DNA from: Methylobacterium cerastii
Lineage (GTDB): Bacteria > Pseudomonadota > Alphaproteobacteria > Rhizobiales > Beijerinckiaceae
Direction: 5' to 3'
Assembly (NCBI RefSeq): GCF_022179125.1
Contig: NZ_BPQG01000004.1
Location: 62,001-126,000 of the forward strand
DNA length: 64,000 nucleotides
The translations under genes and the position numbers were made by a program. Under the pieces are notes generated by a model. It saw only the letters and a program-made list of their open reading frames with translations, made no database searches and was not told the origin of the DNA. Below, one piece after another: positions 45,779 through 53,786 of this stretch; position 1 is the first letter of the stretch, and every line of letters starts with the position of its first letter.

Positions 45779-46444
45779 TCAGTTGCAGCTGATCAGCGCG
45801 GACGGGCGCAGCGGCTCGCCGTTCCGGTCCGCCGCCGGCTTGAAGTCGCCGGTCTCCGGATCGCGCACCAGCAGGTCGCCGGTGGCCACGCCGAAATGCG
45901 CGCCGTGGAGCTGCAGGCTGCCGTCCTCGACCCGCTCCTTGATGAACGGGAAGGTCATCAGGTTCTCCAGGCTCTGGCTCACCATCCCGTGCTCCAGGCG
46001 GGTGAGGTATTCGGGCGCGCTCGAATCGCCCGCCTTGGCCTCGGCCGGCTCGACCAGCGAGACCCACTTGCCGATGAAGTTGCCCTTCGAGAGCGGCTTG
46101 GCCTTGTCGGCATAGGCCTTGATGCCGCCGCAGCTGGCATGGCCGAGGACGACGATGTTCTTCACCTTGAGGCCTTGCACCGCGAACTCGATCGCCGCCG
46201 AGGTGCCGTGATAGTCGCCGCCGGTCTCGTAGATCGGCACGATCGCGGCGACGTTGCGGATCACGAACAGCTCGCCCGGCCCGACGTCGAAGATCGCCTC
46301 CGGCGCGACCCGGCTGTCACAGCAGCTGATCACCAGGGTTTCTGGCTCCTGGGCCGAGGCGAGTTCCTGGAAGCGCTTGCGCTCCGTCGGGAAGCGGCCG
46401 GACAGAAAGGAACGGTAGCCGTCGGTCAGCGCGGTTGGGAACAT
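45779..46444 (-). CDS. Beta-class carbonic anhydrase
   Basis: Interconverts CO2 and bicarbonate in the cytoplasm. The 221-residue protein has zinc ligands C41 (CCDSRV, with the Asp-Arg dyad), H102 and C105 (GHASCGG). The ATG (MFPTALTDGY) has AGGAG five to six bases upstream. An exact EcfG promoter lies 35 bases further up, so this copy appears to be a stress-induced one. It converges on the DUF4142 gene with a shared terminator. Confidence 0.93.
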   Translation of the reverse strand: MFPTALTDGYRSFLSGRFPTERKRFQELASAQEPETLVISCCDSRVAPEAIFDVGPGELFVIRNVAAIVPIYETGGDYHGTSAAIEFAVQGLKVKNIVVLGHASCGGIKAYADKAKPLSKGNFIGKWVSLVEPAEAKAGDSSAPEYLTRLEHGMVSQSLENLMTFPFIKERVEDGSLQLHGAHFGVATGDLLVRDPETGDFKPAADRNGEPLRPSALISCN

Positions 46445-46478
46445 GATGTCTCCTGACAAAGGGAAGATTCCGTCACGG

Positions 46479-46504
46479 AACGAACAGCCTGAGCACCCTG
46501 TTCC
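46479..46504 (-). promoter_or_regulatory. EcfG-type promoter (exact) for carbonic anhydrase
   Basis: On the reverse strand GGAAC is followed after 17 bases by CGTT. The -10 element is 35 bases from the ATG, leaving a leader of about 28 bases with the ribosome-binding site. It lies in the short gap between the Nudix stop and the carbonic anhydrase start. Confidence 0.8.
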
Positions 46505-46508
46505 ACGC

Positions 46509-47033
46509 TCAAGTTTGTCGCCAATTCAGGATGATCGGGGCCTCCGGAACGTGCCCGGCGACCAAGCGCGCGGCGAGTTCCCCGAGGCCGGCCGGCTCGA
46601 TACGCGCCTCGGTTGAGAGCAGTTCGGAGACACTCCACCAGCGGGTGCCGTGAAGCGGGTTGTCCTCGGTTTCCATCAGGCGGCTGGTGTCGACGCGGTC
46701 GTCGGGGAGCCGCACCAGGAAGTAGCGCTCGCGCGCGTCGCGGGACTGCCGGAACAGGTGGAACGGGCCGTCGCAGGCCGCGACCTGCGGGCCGATCGGG
46801 CAGTCGGCGCGGCCGATCTCCTCCGACAGCTCGCGCCGGCAGGCCGTGACGTGGTCCTCGCCGGGCTCCAGCCCGCCGCCGGGCATGAACCAGAATCGCA
46901 GCGGCTTGCCGTCCGGCTCGATCGCGTGGACCGATTCGTACTCGATCAGCAGAAGCCGGTCGGCCGGATCGAACACCAGCGCGCGGGCGACGTGGCGGAT
47001 TCCGAGGGGCTGTGCGCTGGACTGTTCGCTCAT
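46509..47033 (-). CDS. Nudix hydrolase
   Basis: This 174-residue protein has the complete Nudix box, GGGLEPGEDHVTACRRELSE followed by EIG, near residue 51. The flanking strands are RHVARALVFDPADRLLLIEY and WWSVSELL. It would cleave a nucleoside diphosphate linked to another group; the substrate cannot be told. It lies downstream of the DUF429 gene on the same strand with a 11-base gap and is probably co-transcribed. Confidence 0.88.
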   Translation of the reverse strand: MSEQSSAQPLGIRHVARALVFDPADRLLLIEYESVHAIEPDGKPLRFWFMPGGGLEPGEDHVTACRRELSEEIGRADCPIGPQVAACDGPFHLFRQSRDARERYFLVRLPDDRVDTSRLMETEDNPLHGTRWWSVSELLSTEARIEPAGLGELAARLVAGHVPEAPIILNWRQT

Positions 47034-47044
47034 GGTCCACGTCG

Positions 47045-47809
47045 TTAGCAGGATTCCGGCCGCGTGCCTCTTCGAGGGGGCGCCGGCATCCAGATCACCG
47101 CCGGCAGGCCGTGCCCGTCGCGCTCCGGCGGGTCGGGCAGGGGGCTCGCGCGTCCGAGGAGGATGTCGCGGGCGACGACGAGGCCGGCCATCGCGTCGAG
47201 GTGGTCGTCCGCCCCGACCCCGCGCGGCCGCGCGCCGTGGACCAGCGTCTCCGGCAAACCGGCGGCGACGAGGAGCGCCCGGCGGAGGTCCAGTCCGGCT
47301 TGGCGCTGCGGCCCCTTCTTGCCCGCACCGAGCGGCCGGTCGCCGTTGAGGCGGCGGAAGGCGATCTCGGGATGCACCTCGTGCAGGCGCGCCGTCAGCG
47401 CGGACCGCGAGTGGAGCAGGTCGTCCACCGCGCGGATGTAGCGGAAGATGTTGAAGCATTGGATCGAGGGCGCGAAGGGTGGCGCGCTGTTGGCCCGCGA
47501 CAGGGCCTTGGCCGCCGTGTAGTCGTCGGCGAAGATCGCCGCCCGCGGCGGCACCGGGAAGACGCTCGACCGGTTGGCGCCGAGGTAGGCGCGCGCGGCC
47601 CGGTCGGCGGCGCGTCCCCCGGCCGTCGCGCGGTTGGGCAGGCCGATCGGCACGTCGATCCCGACCGAGACCGGCGCCTCCGGTCCGTCGAGGCAGGCGG
47701 CGACGGTCTTAAACAGGGCCGCCCGGTGACGGCCTGGGTCGTCGAGGTCGAGCAGCACCCCCGCCCAGGCGCCGCGGCAGCCATCGAGTCCCGCGATCCA
47801 GCGCGCCAT
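47045..47809 (-). CDS. DUF429 family protein
   Basis: This 254-residue protein starts MARWIAGLDGCRGAWAGVLL, a strand-loop resembling the RNase H-like nuclease fold, with GIDVPIGLP near residue 49. It has HPEIAFRRLNG and DDHLDAMAGLV further on, all typical of DUF429, for which a predicted nuclease role is proposed. A strong AAGGAGG site lies five bases before the ATG. Function not established. Confidence 0.85.
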   Translation of the reverse strand: MARWIAGLDGCRGAWAGVLLDLDDPGRHRAALFKTVAACLDGPEAPVSVGIDVPIGLPNRATAGGRAADRAARAYLGANRSSVFPVPPRAAIFADDYTAAKALSRANSAPPFAPSIQCFNIFRYIRAVDDLLHSRSALTARLHEVHPEIAFRRLNGDRPLGAGKKGPQRQAGLDLRRALLVAAGLPETLVHGARPRGVGADDHLDAMAGLVVARDILLGRASPLPDPPERDGHGLPAVIWMPAPPRRGTRPESC

Positions 47810-47908
47810 GCCGGCCTCCTTGTCTCGCCGTCCGGGGAACGGTATCGGCGCGTTCGTCTGACCGACCGCCGTGCAAACGAAAAGGGCCGCCATGACCGAG
47901 TGTCGTCC

Positions 47909-48382
47909 GTGAGCGCCGGGCTCCCCGAGGTCGGCATCCGCGGGCTCGATCCGCGGCTGGCGGGCTGGGGCTTTCCCCGCTGGGGCTCGGCGCAGGCCGC
48001 CGGCCTCGACCTCCACGCCTGCCTCGACGCGCCCCTCGACCTCGCGCCGCAGGCCGCCCCGGTGCTGATCCCCGCGGGCTTCGCCGTGCTGATCCGCGAT
48101 CCCGACTGGTGCGGACTCGTCGTCCCCCGGTCCGGCCTCGGCCATCGCGCCGGCCTGGTGCTCGGCAACGGCACCGGGGTGATCGACGCCGACTACGAGG
48201 GCCCGCTGATGGTCTCGGCCTGGAACCGCAACCCGAGTGGTGATCCGATCCAGATCGCGCCGGGGGACCGCATCGCGCAACTGGTTTTTACGCGCGTCGC
48301 ACGGCCGCGCTTGGTGGTCTTCGAGGCGGACGAGACGGCGTCCGGGCGGGGTGGTGGCGGGTTCGGATCGAGTGGGCGATGA
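47909..48382 (+). CDS. dut: Deoxyuridine 5'-triphosphate nucleotidohydrolase
   Basis: dUTPase hydrolyses dUTP to dUMP, keeping uracil out of DNA and feeding dTMP synthesis. The 157-residue protein has all five trimeric dUTPase motifs: AAGLDLHA, PRSGLGHRAG, GNGTGVIDADYEG, GDRIAQLVF and the Gly-rich P-loop GRGGGGFGSS at the C terminus. The GTG overlaps the stop of a six-codon frame that starts at ATG 47892; an in-frame GTG at 47900 is an alternative. Confidence 0.92.
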   Translation: MSAGLPEVGIRGLDPRLAGWGFPRWGSAQAAGLDLHACLDAPLDLAPQAAPVLIPAGFAVLIRDPDWCGLVVPRSGLGHRAGLVLGNGTGVIDADYEGPLMVSAWNRNPSGDPIQIAPGDRIAQLVFTRVARPRLVVFEADETASGRGGGGFGSSGR

Positions 48383-48394
48383 TGGACATGCGTG

Positions 48395-48422
48395 CTTCCC
48401 TCCCCGCAAAGGGGGAGGAAAG
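48395..48422. repeat. Short GC-rich palindromic repeat after dut
   Basis: CTTCCCTCCCCGCAAAGGGGGAGGAAAG is an almost perfect hairpin of the same type as the murE-murF element at 3368-3396. It lies 12 bases after the dut stop, where it may double as a 3'-end stem between dut and the convergent GH15 gene. Confidence 0.6.
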
Positions 48423-48456
48423 AGGGGGCCGCCGGTCGCAAACCCAGTTTGTAGGC

Positions 48457-50322
48457 CTATTCCGCCGCCGCCTTAACCGCGGCGCAGCCCTCTTCGGGAA
48501 GCCCAAAACGGCCGATCGTGTCCTGCAGGCGGAGGGCCGCGTTGATCAGCGCCATGTGCGAGAAGCCCTGGGGGGTGTTGCCGCGCTGCTCGCCGGTCTT
48601 CGGGTCGATCATCTCGGCGAACAGGCCGACGTCGTTGCCCCGTGCCAGCAGGCGCTCGAACGCGGCCTTGGCCTCGCCGGTGCGGCCGTCCAGCGCCAAG
48701 CATCCGACGCGCCAGAACGCGCAGGCCGTGAACGTGCCCTCGTCTCCGGCGAGCCCGTCGTCCATCCGATAGCGGTAGATCAGGTCGCCGACGCCGAGCT
48801 CGTCCTCGATCGCGGCGAGCGTCTTGCGCAGGCGCGGGTCGCTCGGGTCAATCGCCCCGAACAGGGCCGCGCGCAGCACCGCCGCGTCGAGGTGGTGCGA
48901 GCCGTAGGCGCCGGTGAAGGCCTGGCGCTCCTCGTTCCAGGCCTTCTCCAGGTAGTCGGCGCGGATCTCGGCGGCGATCCGCTCCCAGGTCTCGATCTTC
49001 TCCGGCGCCACGCCCTCGATGTTGCGGCCGATCCGGGCGGCGTCGTTCAGCGCCACCCACAGCATCGCCTTGGTGTGGAGCTGCTGGCGCGGGCCCGTGC
49101 GCAGCTCCCAGATGCCGTCGTCGGCCGCGTCGCGGCAGGCGATGGCGCGGCGGGTGAGGTTGTCGAGCACCTCCGGCAGGCGATCGTTGACCTTCTCCGG
49201 CGGGTCGTAGTCGACCGCTTCGAGGAAGACGCACAGCGCCCGGATCAGCTCGCCGTAGATGTCGTGCTGGTCCTGGCCCTCGGCGGCGTTGCCGACGAGC
49301 GGCGGGCCGACGTCGCGCCAGCCCGAGAGGTGGTCGAGCTCCTCCTCCGGCGGCATCGCCTCGGCGATGCCGTAGAGCAGCTTCGTGTCGCGGCCGAAGC
49401 TGCCGTCCGCCTCGCGCAGGAAGCGCAGGAACTCGGAGGCTTCGCGGACGTAGCCGAGCATGACGAAGGCGGTGACCGTGAAGGTCGCGTCCCGCATCCA
49501 GGTGAAGCGGTAGTCGTAGTTGCGGTTGCCCGGCACCGCCTCGGGCAGGCCGGCGGTGGCGGCTGCGACGATGGCGCCGGTCGGCGAGTAGGTCAGCAGC
49601 TTGAGGCAGAGCGCCGAGCGCAGGACCGCGTCGCGATAGGGGCCGTGATAGGTGCAGCGGTCGCTCCAGCGCCGCCAGTAGTCGATGGTGGCCTCGGCGC
49701 GGCTCTCGGCGCCGGCGAAGTCGTCGATCGCGGCGCGCTCGCCGTCCTCGCCGTGGGTGAGCACGAGGTAGGCGGTCTCCCCCGCACCGAGGGCGAACCG
49801 GCTCTCGGCGATCGCGCCGTCGAGGCTCGGCTCCGGCGCGGCGTTGACGCGCAGCCGCTGCTTGCCCGCCTCGAACAGCACCGTCGCGCCGTCGGCGATG
49901 GGGATGCCGTCGCAGCGTGCGTAGTCGAAGGTCGGGCGCACGGTGAAGCGCCCGGCGACGTGGCCGTCGAGGCAGGTGAGCAGGCGGACGAGCCGGCTCT
50001 CGCCCTCGCCATCGGGGCCCTCCTCGGGCTCGGGGGTCGGCGGGTTGACCGGCATCACGTCGACGAGCCGGGCACTGCCGGTCTCGGTGACGAAGGTCGT
50101 CTCCAGCACGTTGGTCTCGGGCAGGTAGCGCCGCGAGGTCGAGCGCAGGCCCTCGAACGCGATCCGGCAGGAGCCGCCCTTGTCGTCGTCCAGCAGCGCG
50201 AGGAACAGGGCCGGGGAGTCGTGCCGCGGCCAGCACAGCCAGTCGACCGAGCCGTCGCGGGCGATCAGCGCGGTCGAGTGGGTGTCGCCGATGACGGCGT
50301 AGTCTTCGATGGGTTTATACAA
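48457..50322 (-). CDS. Glycoside hydrolase family 15 (glucoamylase/trehalase-like)
   Basis: This 621-residue enzyme has an N-terminal beta-sandwich (about 1-230) starting MYKPIEDYAVIGDTHSTALI and an (alpha/alpha)6 barrel. The barrel holds NYDYRFTWMRDATFT near residue 275, the catalytic acid region DGIWELRTG around residue 410 and the base region near GDEGTFTACAFW at about 550. Close relatives act on trehalose or on short alpha-glucans. No signal peptide is seen, so it is cytoplasmic. It stands alone downstream of denD. Confidence 0.88.
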   Translation of the reverse strand: MYKPIEDYAVIGDTHSTALIARDGSVDWLCWPRHDSPALFLALLDDDKGGSCRIAFEGLRSTSRRYLPETNVLETTFVTETGSARLVDVMPVNPPTPEPEEGPDGEGESRLVRLLTCLDGHVAGRFTVRPTFDYARCDGIPIADGATVLFEAGKQRLRVNAAPEPSLDGAIAESRFALGAGETAYLVLTHGEDGERAAIDDFAGAESRAEATIDYWRRWSDRCTYHGPYRDAVLRSALCLKLLTYSPTGAIVAAATAGLPEAVPGNRNYDYRFTWMRDATFTVTAFVMLGYVREASEFLRFLREADGSFGRDTKLLYGIAEAMPPEEELDHLSGWRDVGPPLVGNAAEGQDQHDIYGELIRALCVFLEAVDYDPPEKVNDRLPEVLDNLTRRAIACRDAADDGIWELRTGPRQQLHTKAMLWVALNDAARIGRNIEGVAPEKIETWERIAAEIRADYLEKAWNEERQAFTGAYGSHHLDAAVLRAALFGAIDPSDPRLRKTLAAIEDELGVGDLIYRYRMDDGLAGDEGTFTACAFWRVGCLALDGRTGEAKAAFERLLARGNDVGLFAEMIDPKTGEQRGNTPQGFSHMALINAALRLQDTIGRFGLPEEGCAAVKAAAE

Positions 50323-50415
50323 GATGCGTTTCCCGGGGGCTCGACCCGTTCTAACGCGCCGCCCGCCCGGTTCGACCGCGCCCGACGAAATGTCACATAG
50401 GTTTATAATGCGGGC

Positions 50416-51396
50416 TCACGCCCCGGCTTGGAATTCCGCGACGTGCTCGGCGACGATCGCGTCGAACGAGGCGTCGGCGGTGAAGCCGAGCGCGCGCGCG
50501 CGGTCGGTGGCGAAGGCTTCGGGCCAGGTCTCGATGATGCGCGCGACCGCGTCGTCGGGGTCGCGGCGGATCAGGGCGACCGCCTTGTCGCCGCCGACCT
50601 TGCGCAAGGCCTCGATCTCCTCCGCCACGGTGGCCGACACGCCCGGCAGCGTCAGCGACCGGCGCAGGCCGAGGCGGCCGAAGTCGAGCCCGGCCGCGTG
50701 GAGCAGGAAGCCGGTGGCGGCTGAGGGGCTGGCGAACCAGTGCCGCACGGTGTCCGGCACCGGCAGGATCGCCGGCCGGCCGGCCAGCGGCTCGCGGATG
50801 ATGCCGGAGAAGAAGCCGGACACCGCCTTGTTCGGTTTGCCCGGGCGCACGCAGATCGTCGGCAGCCGTAAGGAGATGCCGTCGAGGAAGCCGCGGCGGG
50901 AATAGTCGGCGAGCAGCAATTCGCCCATCGCCTTCTGGGTGCCGTAGGAGGAGGCCGGCGTGACGATCCAGTCGTCGCCGATCACCGGCGGCAGCGGCGG
51001 CCCGAACACCGCGAGCGAGGAGGTGAACACCACCTTCGGCCGGTAGCCGTCCGCCGCGTGCGCGCGGCGGATCGCGTCGAGCAGCAGGCGGGTGCCGTCG
51101 AGGTTGACCCGGTAGCCGAGTTCGAGGTTCGCCTCCGCCTCGCCCGAGACCACCGCTGCAAGGTGGAACACGATGCCCGGGCGCCCGGCGATGGCGGTGT
51201 CCGCCGCCCCCGGAGCTGTGAGGTCGGCGGCCTCGGTGCGGACGGTGCCGGCACAGCCCGCGGGCGCGTCGGGCTGGACCACGTCGATCAGGGTGAGCGC
51301 GTCGAGCGGGTGGTCGCCGACGGTGCCCGATGCGACCAGGGCCTTGGTGAGGCGGCGGCCGATCATGCCGGCGGCGCCGAGGATCAGGGCGTGCAT
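50416..51396 (-). CDS. denD: D-erythronate 2-dehydrogenase
   Basis: DenD oxidises D-erythronate to 2-oxo-tetronate with NAD. The 326-residue short-chain/epimerase-type protein has the Rossmann start ALILGAAGMIGRRL, the catalytic SSYGTQKAMGE (Tyr-x-x-x-Lys) near residue 148 and the DenD-typical LPTICVRPGKPNKAVSGFF. AGGAG lies six bases before the ATG. It is the last gene of the reverse-strand tetronate operon. Confidence 0.9.
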   Translation of the reverse strand: MHALILGAAGMIGRRLTKALVASGTVGDHPLDALTLIDVVQPDAPAGCAGTVRTEAADLTAPGAADTAIAGRPGIVFHLAAVVSGEAEANLELGYRVNLDGTRLLLDAIRRAHAADGYRPKVVFTSSLAVFGPPLPPVIGDDWIVTPASSYGTQKAMGELLLADYSRRGFLDGISLRLPTICVRPGKPNKAVSGFFSGIIREPLAGRPAILPVPDTVRHWFASPSAATGFLLHAAGLDFGRLGLRRSLTLPGVSATVAEEIEALRKVGGDKAVALIRRDPDDAVARIIETWPEAFATDRARALGFTADASFDAIVAEHVAEFQAGA

Positions 51397-51484
51397 GGGA
51401 AGCTCCTTGGCTTGCGAGAACGGTTCGGCTCGCCCACCCGCCGACCTCATCCTGAAGGGGACCTGTGGGACGGGCGTGGCGCCC

Positions 51485-52777
51485 TCACCGCATCAGGTCG
51501 AGGGCGCGCAGGAAGAAGTCGCGGCCGCCGAAGTTGCCGGACTTCAGCGCCAGCAGCATCGGGTCGCCGCCGGCGGTGCGCAGAACCGGGACGCCGGCGG
51601 CGATCTCGGGCCCGAGCAGGAAGGCCTTCAGCCCGAGGTGGTCGACCACCGCCCCGGAGGTCTCGCCGCCGGCGACGACGAGGCGGCGGACGCCGCGGGC
51701 GAAGAGGTCCGCGGCGAGCTGCGCCAGGGCCGCCTCGACGGCGTGGCCGACCGCGGCGACGCCGTGCTTTGCCTGCAATGCGCGCACGGCGTCCGGCGCG
51801 GCGCTGCTGGCGATCAGGACCGGGCCGTCGGCGAGGCGCGAGGCGGCCCAGGCGAGGGTCGCCTCGCGTTCGGCGGGGCCGGCCATGAGTTTTTCGATGT
51901 CGAGGTGCAGCACGGCCATGTGCGCGGCCGCGGCTTCGATCTGCGCCAGCGTCGCCTGCGAGCAGCTGCCGGCGAGGCACGCGGCGTGGCCGCCGACCGG
52001 CTCGCCCGCCATGGCGTCGGCGGCGGGCGCGCCGCGGCCGTCGGCGACGAGCGCGCGGGCGAGGCCGAGGCCGAGGCCCGAGGCGCCGCAGGAGACCCGG
52101 TGCCCGAGGGCGGCGCGGCCCAGGATCTCGAGGTCTGACTCGAAGATCGCGTCGGCGATCGCCGCGCCGTGGCCGTCCGCCGCCAGGGCGTCGAGGCGGG
52201 CGGCGACGGCCTCAGGCCCCTTTGCCACGGTGGCGATGTCGACGAGCCCGACCGTGCCGGCGCTCTGGCGGGCGAGCACCCGCACGAGATTCGAATCGCG
52301 CATCGGGTTGAGGGGATGGTCCTTCAGCGGGCTCTCGGCCAGCAGGGTCGCGCCGACGAAGAGGTGGCCCTGGCAGACGCTGCGCCCGGTCTCGGGGAAG
52401 GCGGGCGTGACCAGCGCGATCGGCTCGGCCGCATCCGCCCGAAGGGCGTCGAGCACCGGGCCGATGTTGCCGGCGTCGGTCGAGTCGAACGTCGAGCAGA
52501 CCTTGAATAGCACGTGGTTCGCGCCGCGGCGGCGGAGCCAGGCGTCGGCCTCGCGCGACCGCGCCACCGCCTCGCCCGGCGCGACGGACCGGCTCTTGAG
52601 CGCCACCACCACGGCGTCGACCTCCGGCAGGACGAGGTCGTCGGCCGGCACGCCGATGGTCTGCACCGTGCGCAGGCCCGCCTTGGTCAGGGTGTTGGCG
52701 AGGTCGGAGGCGCCGGTATAGTCGTCGGCGACGCAGCCGAGGGCGAGGGCTCGGGAAGGAGACTGCGAAGCGCTCAT
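51485..52777 (-). CDS. otnK: 3-oxo-tetronate kinase
   Basis: OtnK (formerly DUF1537) phosphorylates 3-oxo-tetronate with ATP. The 430-residue protein has the substrate domain start GCVADDYTGASDLANTL, FKVCSTFDSTDAGNIGP near residue 90, and the C-terminal nucleotide domain with VVAGGETSGAVVDHL and GGDPMLLALKSGNFGG. The ATG overlaps the otnI stop by four bases, so it is coupled to otnI. The family assignment is firm given the neighbours. Confidence 0.92.
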   Translation of the reverse strand: MSASQSPSRALALGCVADDYTGASDLANTLTKAGLRTVQTIGVPADDLVLPEVDAVVVALKSRSVAPGEAVARSREADAWLRRRGANHVLFKVCSTFDSTDAGNIGPVLDALRADAAEPIALVTPAFPETGRSVCQGHLFVGATLLAESPLKDHPLNPMRDSNLVRVLARQSAGTVGLVDIATVAKGPEAVAARLDALAADGHGAAIADAIFESDLEILGRAALGHRVSCGASGLGLGLARALVADGRGAPAADAMAGEPVGGHAACLAGSCSQATLAQIEAAAAHMAVLHLDIEKLMAGPAEREATLAWAASRLADGPVLIASSAAPDAVRALQAKHGVAAVGHAVEAALAQLAADLFARGVRRLVVAGGETSGAVVDHLGLKAFLLGPEIAAGVPVLRTAGGDPMLLALKSGNFGGRDFFLRALDLMR

Positions 52778-53568
52778 CGGGCGTTTCCCCGCTGGCCGGC
52801 GCGATAGGGCGCGAACCAGCTTAAGCCCTCGACGCTGCCGGCGGCCGGGTTGTACTCGCAGCCGACGAACCCGTCGTAGCCGAGCCGGTCGAGCTCCGCG
52901 AACAGGAAGGCGTCGTCGATCTCGCCGGTGCCGGGCTCGTGGCGCGCCGGCACCGAGGCGGTCTGCACGTGCCCGACGATCGGCATCAGCTCGCGCAGGC
53001 GCATCGTGACGTCGCCGTGCATGATCTGGCAGTGATACAGGTCGAATTGCAGCTTCAGGTTCGGCAACCCGAGGTCGCGGATCAGCGCCGCCGCCGCCCC
53101 GAAGTCGTTCAGGAAGTAGCCCGGCATGTTGCGGCCGTTGATCGGCTCCAGCACCAAATCCCGTCCGGTGCTGCCGACGGCCTCCGCCGCCCAGGCGACG
53201 GCGCGGCGGTAGGCGTCGCGCGCGGTCGAATCGTTCGGGTCGGCCAAGCCCGCCATCAGGTGGAGGCGCCCGACGCCGGTGGCCTCGGCGTAGCGGAGCG
53301 CTGTGGCGACGCCTTGCTTCAGCTCGTCGAAGCGCTCGGGTAGGGCCGCGAGCCCGCGCTCGCCAGCCTCGAAGTCGCCCGGCGGCAGGTTGAACAGCGC
53401 CTGGGTCAGGCCGTGGCGCGCGAGCCGCTCGGCGATCGCGTCGGCCGGATGCGCGTAGGGGAACAGGAACTCGACGGCCCCGAAACCCTGGTCCGCGGCC
53501 GCGGCGAAGCGGTCGAGGAAGGGCAGCTCGGTGAACATCAAGGTGAGGTTGGCGGCAAAGCGCGGCAT
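52774..53568 (-). CDS. otnI: 2-oxo-tetronate isomerase
   Basis: OtnI interconverts 2-oxo- and 3-oxo-tetronate. The 264-residue protein belongs to the Hyi-type TIM-barrel isomerases. It begins MPRFAANLTLMFTELPFLDR and has EPINGRNMPGYFLND near residue 140, LKLQFDLYHCQIMHGD and GCEYNPAAGS, which provide the metal-binding Glu/Asp/His residues. It overlaps otnK and lies behind the second long palindromic repeat, which separates it from ltnD. Confidence 0.92.
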   Translation of the reverse strand: MPRFAANLTLMFTELPFLDRFAAAADQGFGAVEFLFPYAHPADAIAERLARHGLTQALFNLPPGDFEAGERGLAALPERFDELKQGVATALRYAEATGVGRLHLMAGLADPNDSTARDAYRRAVAWAAEAVGSTGRDLVLEPINGRNMPGYFLNDFGAAAALIRDLGLPNLKLQFDLYHCQIMHGDVTMRLRELMPIVGHVQTASVPARHEPGTGEIDDAFLFAELDRLGYDGFVGCEYNPAAGSVEGLSWFAPYRAGQRGNAR

Positions 53569-53639
53569 GGTTTCGAACTCTTTCTGCGCCGGTCCCCGAC
53601 GAGACCGAGCGTTAGATCCCCGGTCGTCCCACCCTTGCC

Positions 53640-53753
53640 CCTCATCCTGAGGTGCCGGAGCGAAGCGGAGGCCTCGAAGGAGCCCTCCAGGGATGACGGC
53701 GGGTTCTGGAGGGCTCCTTCGAGGCCCGCCGAGGCGGGCACCTCAGGATGAGG
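53640..53753. repeat. Long dispersed inverted repeat, copy 2 (otnI-ltnD spacer)
   Basis: The same nested palindrome as at 6115-6230. Outer arms (53640-53656 and 53737-53753, CCTCATCCTGAGGTGCC type) and inner arms (53672-53690 and 53706-53724) are both perfect complements. The loop bases differ from copy 1, with arms conserved. It sits inside the tetronate operon without changing gene direction. A fragment (CTCATCCTGA) recurs at 51447, upstream of denD. Confidence 0.85.
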
Positions 53754-53786
53754 TGGTGGATCGGACGATCGAACGCCGACGGATGC

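Noticed and set aside
46477-46502. EcfG promoter on the + strand over the carbonic anhydrase promoter
   Set aside because: GGAAC-N18-GTT has the wrong spacing and last element and would point into the antisense of the Nudix gene; it is a by-product of the near-palindromic reverse-strand site.
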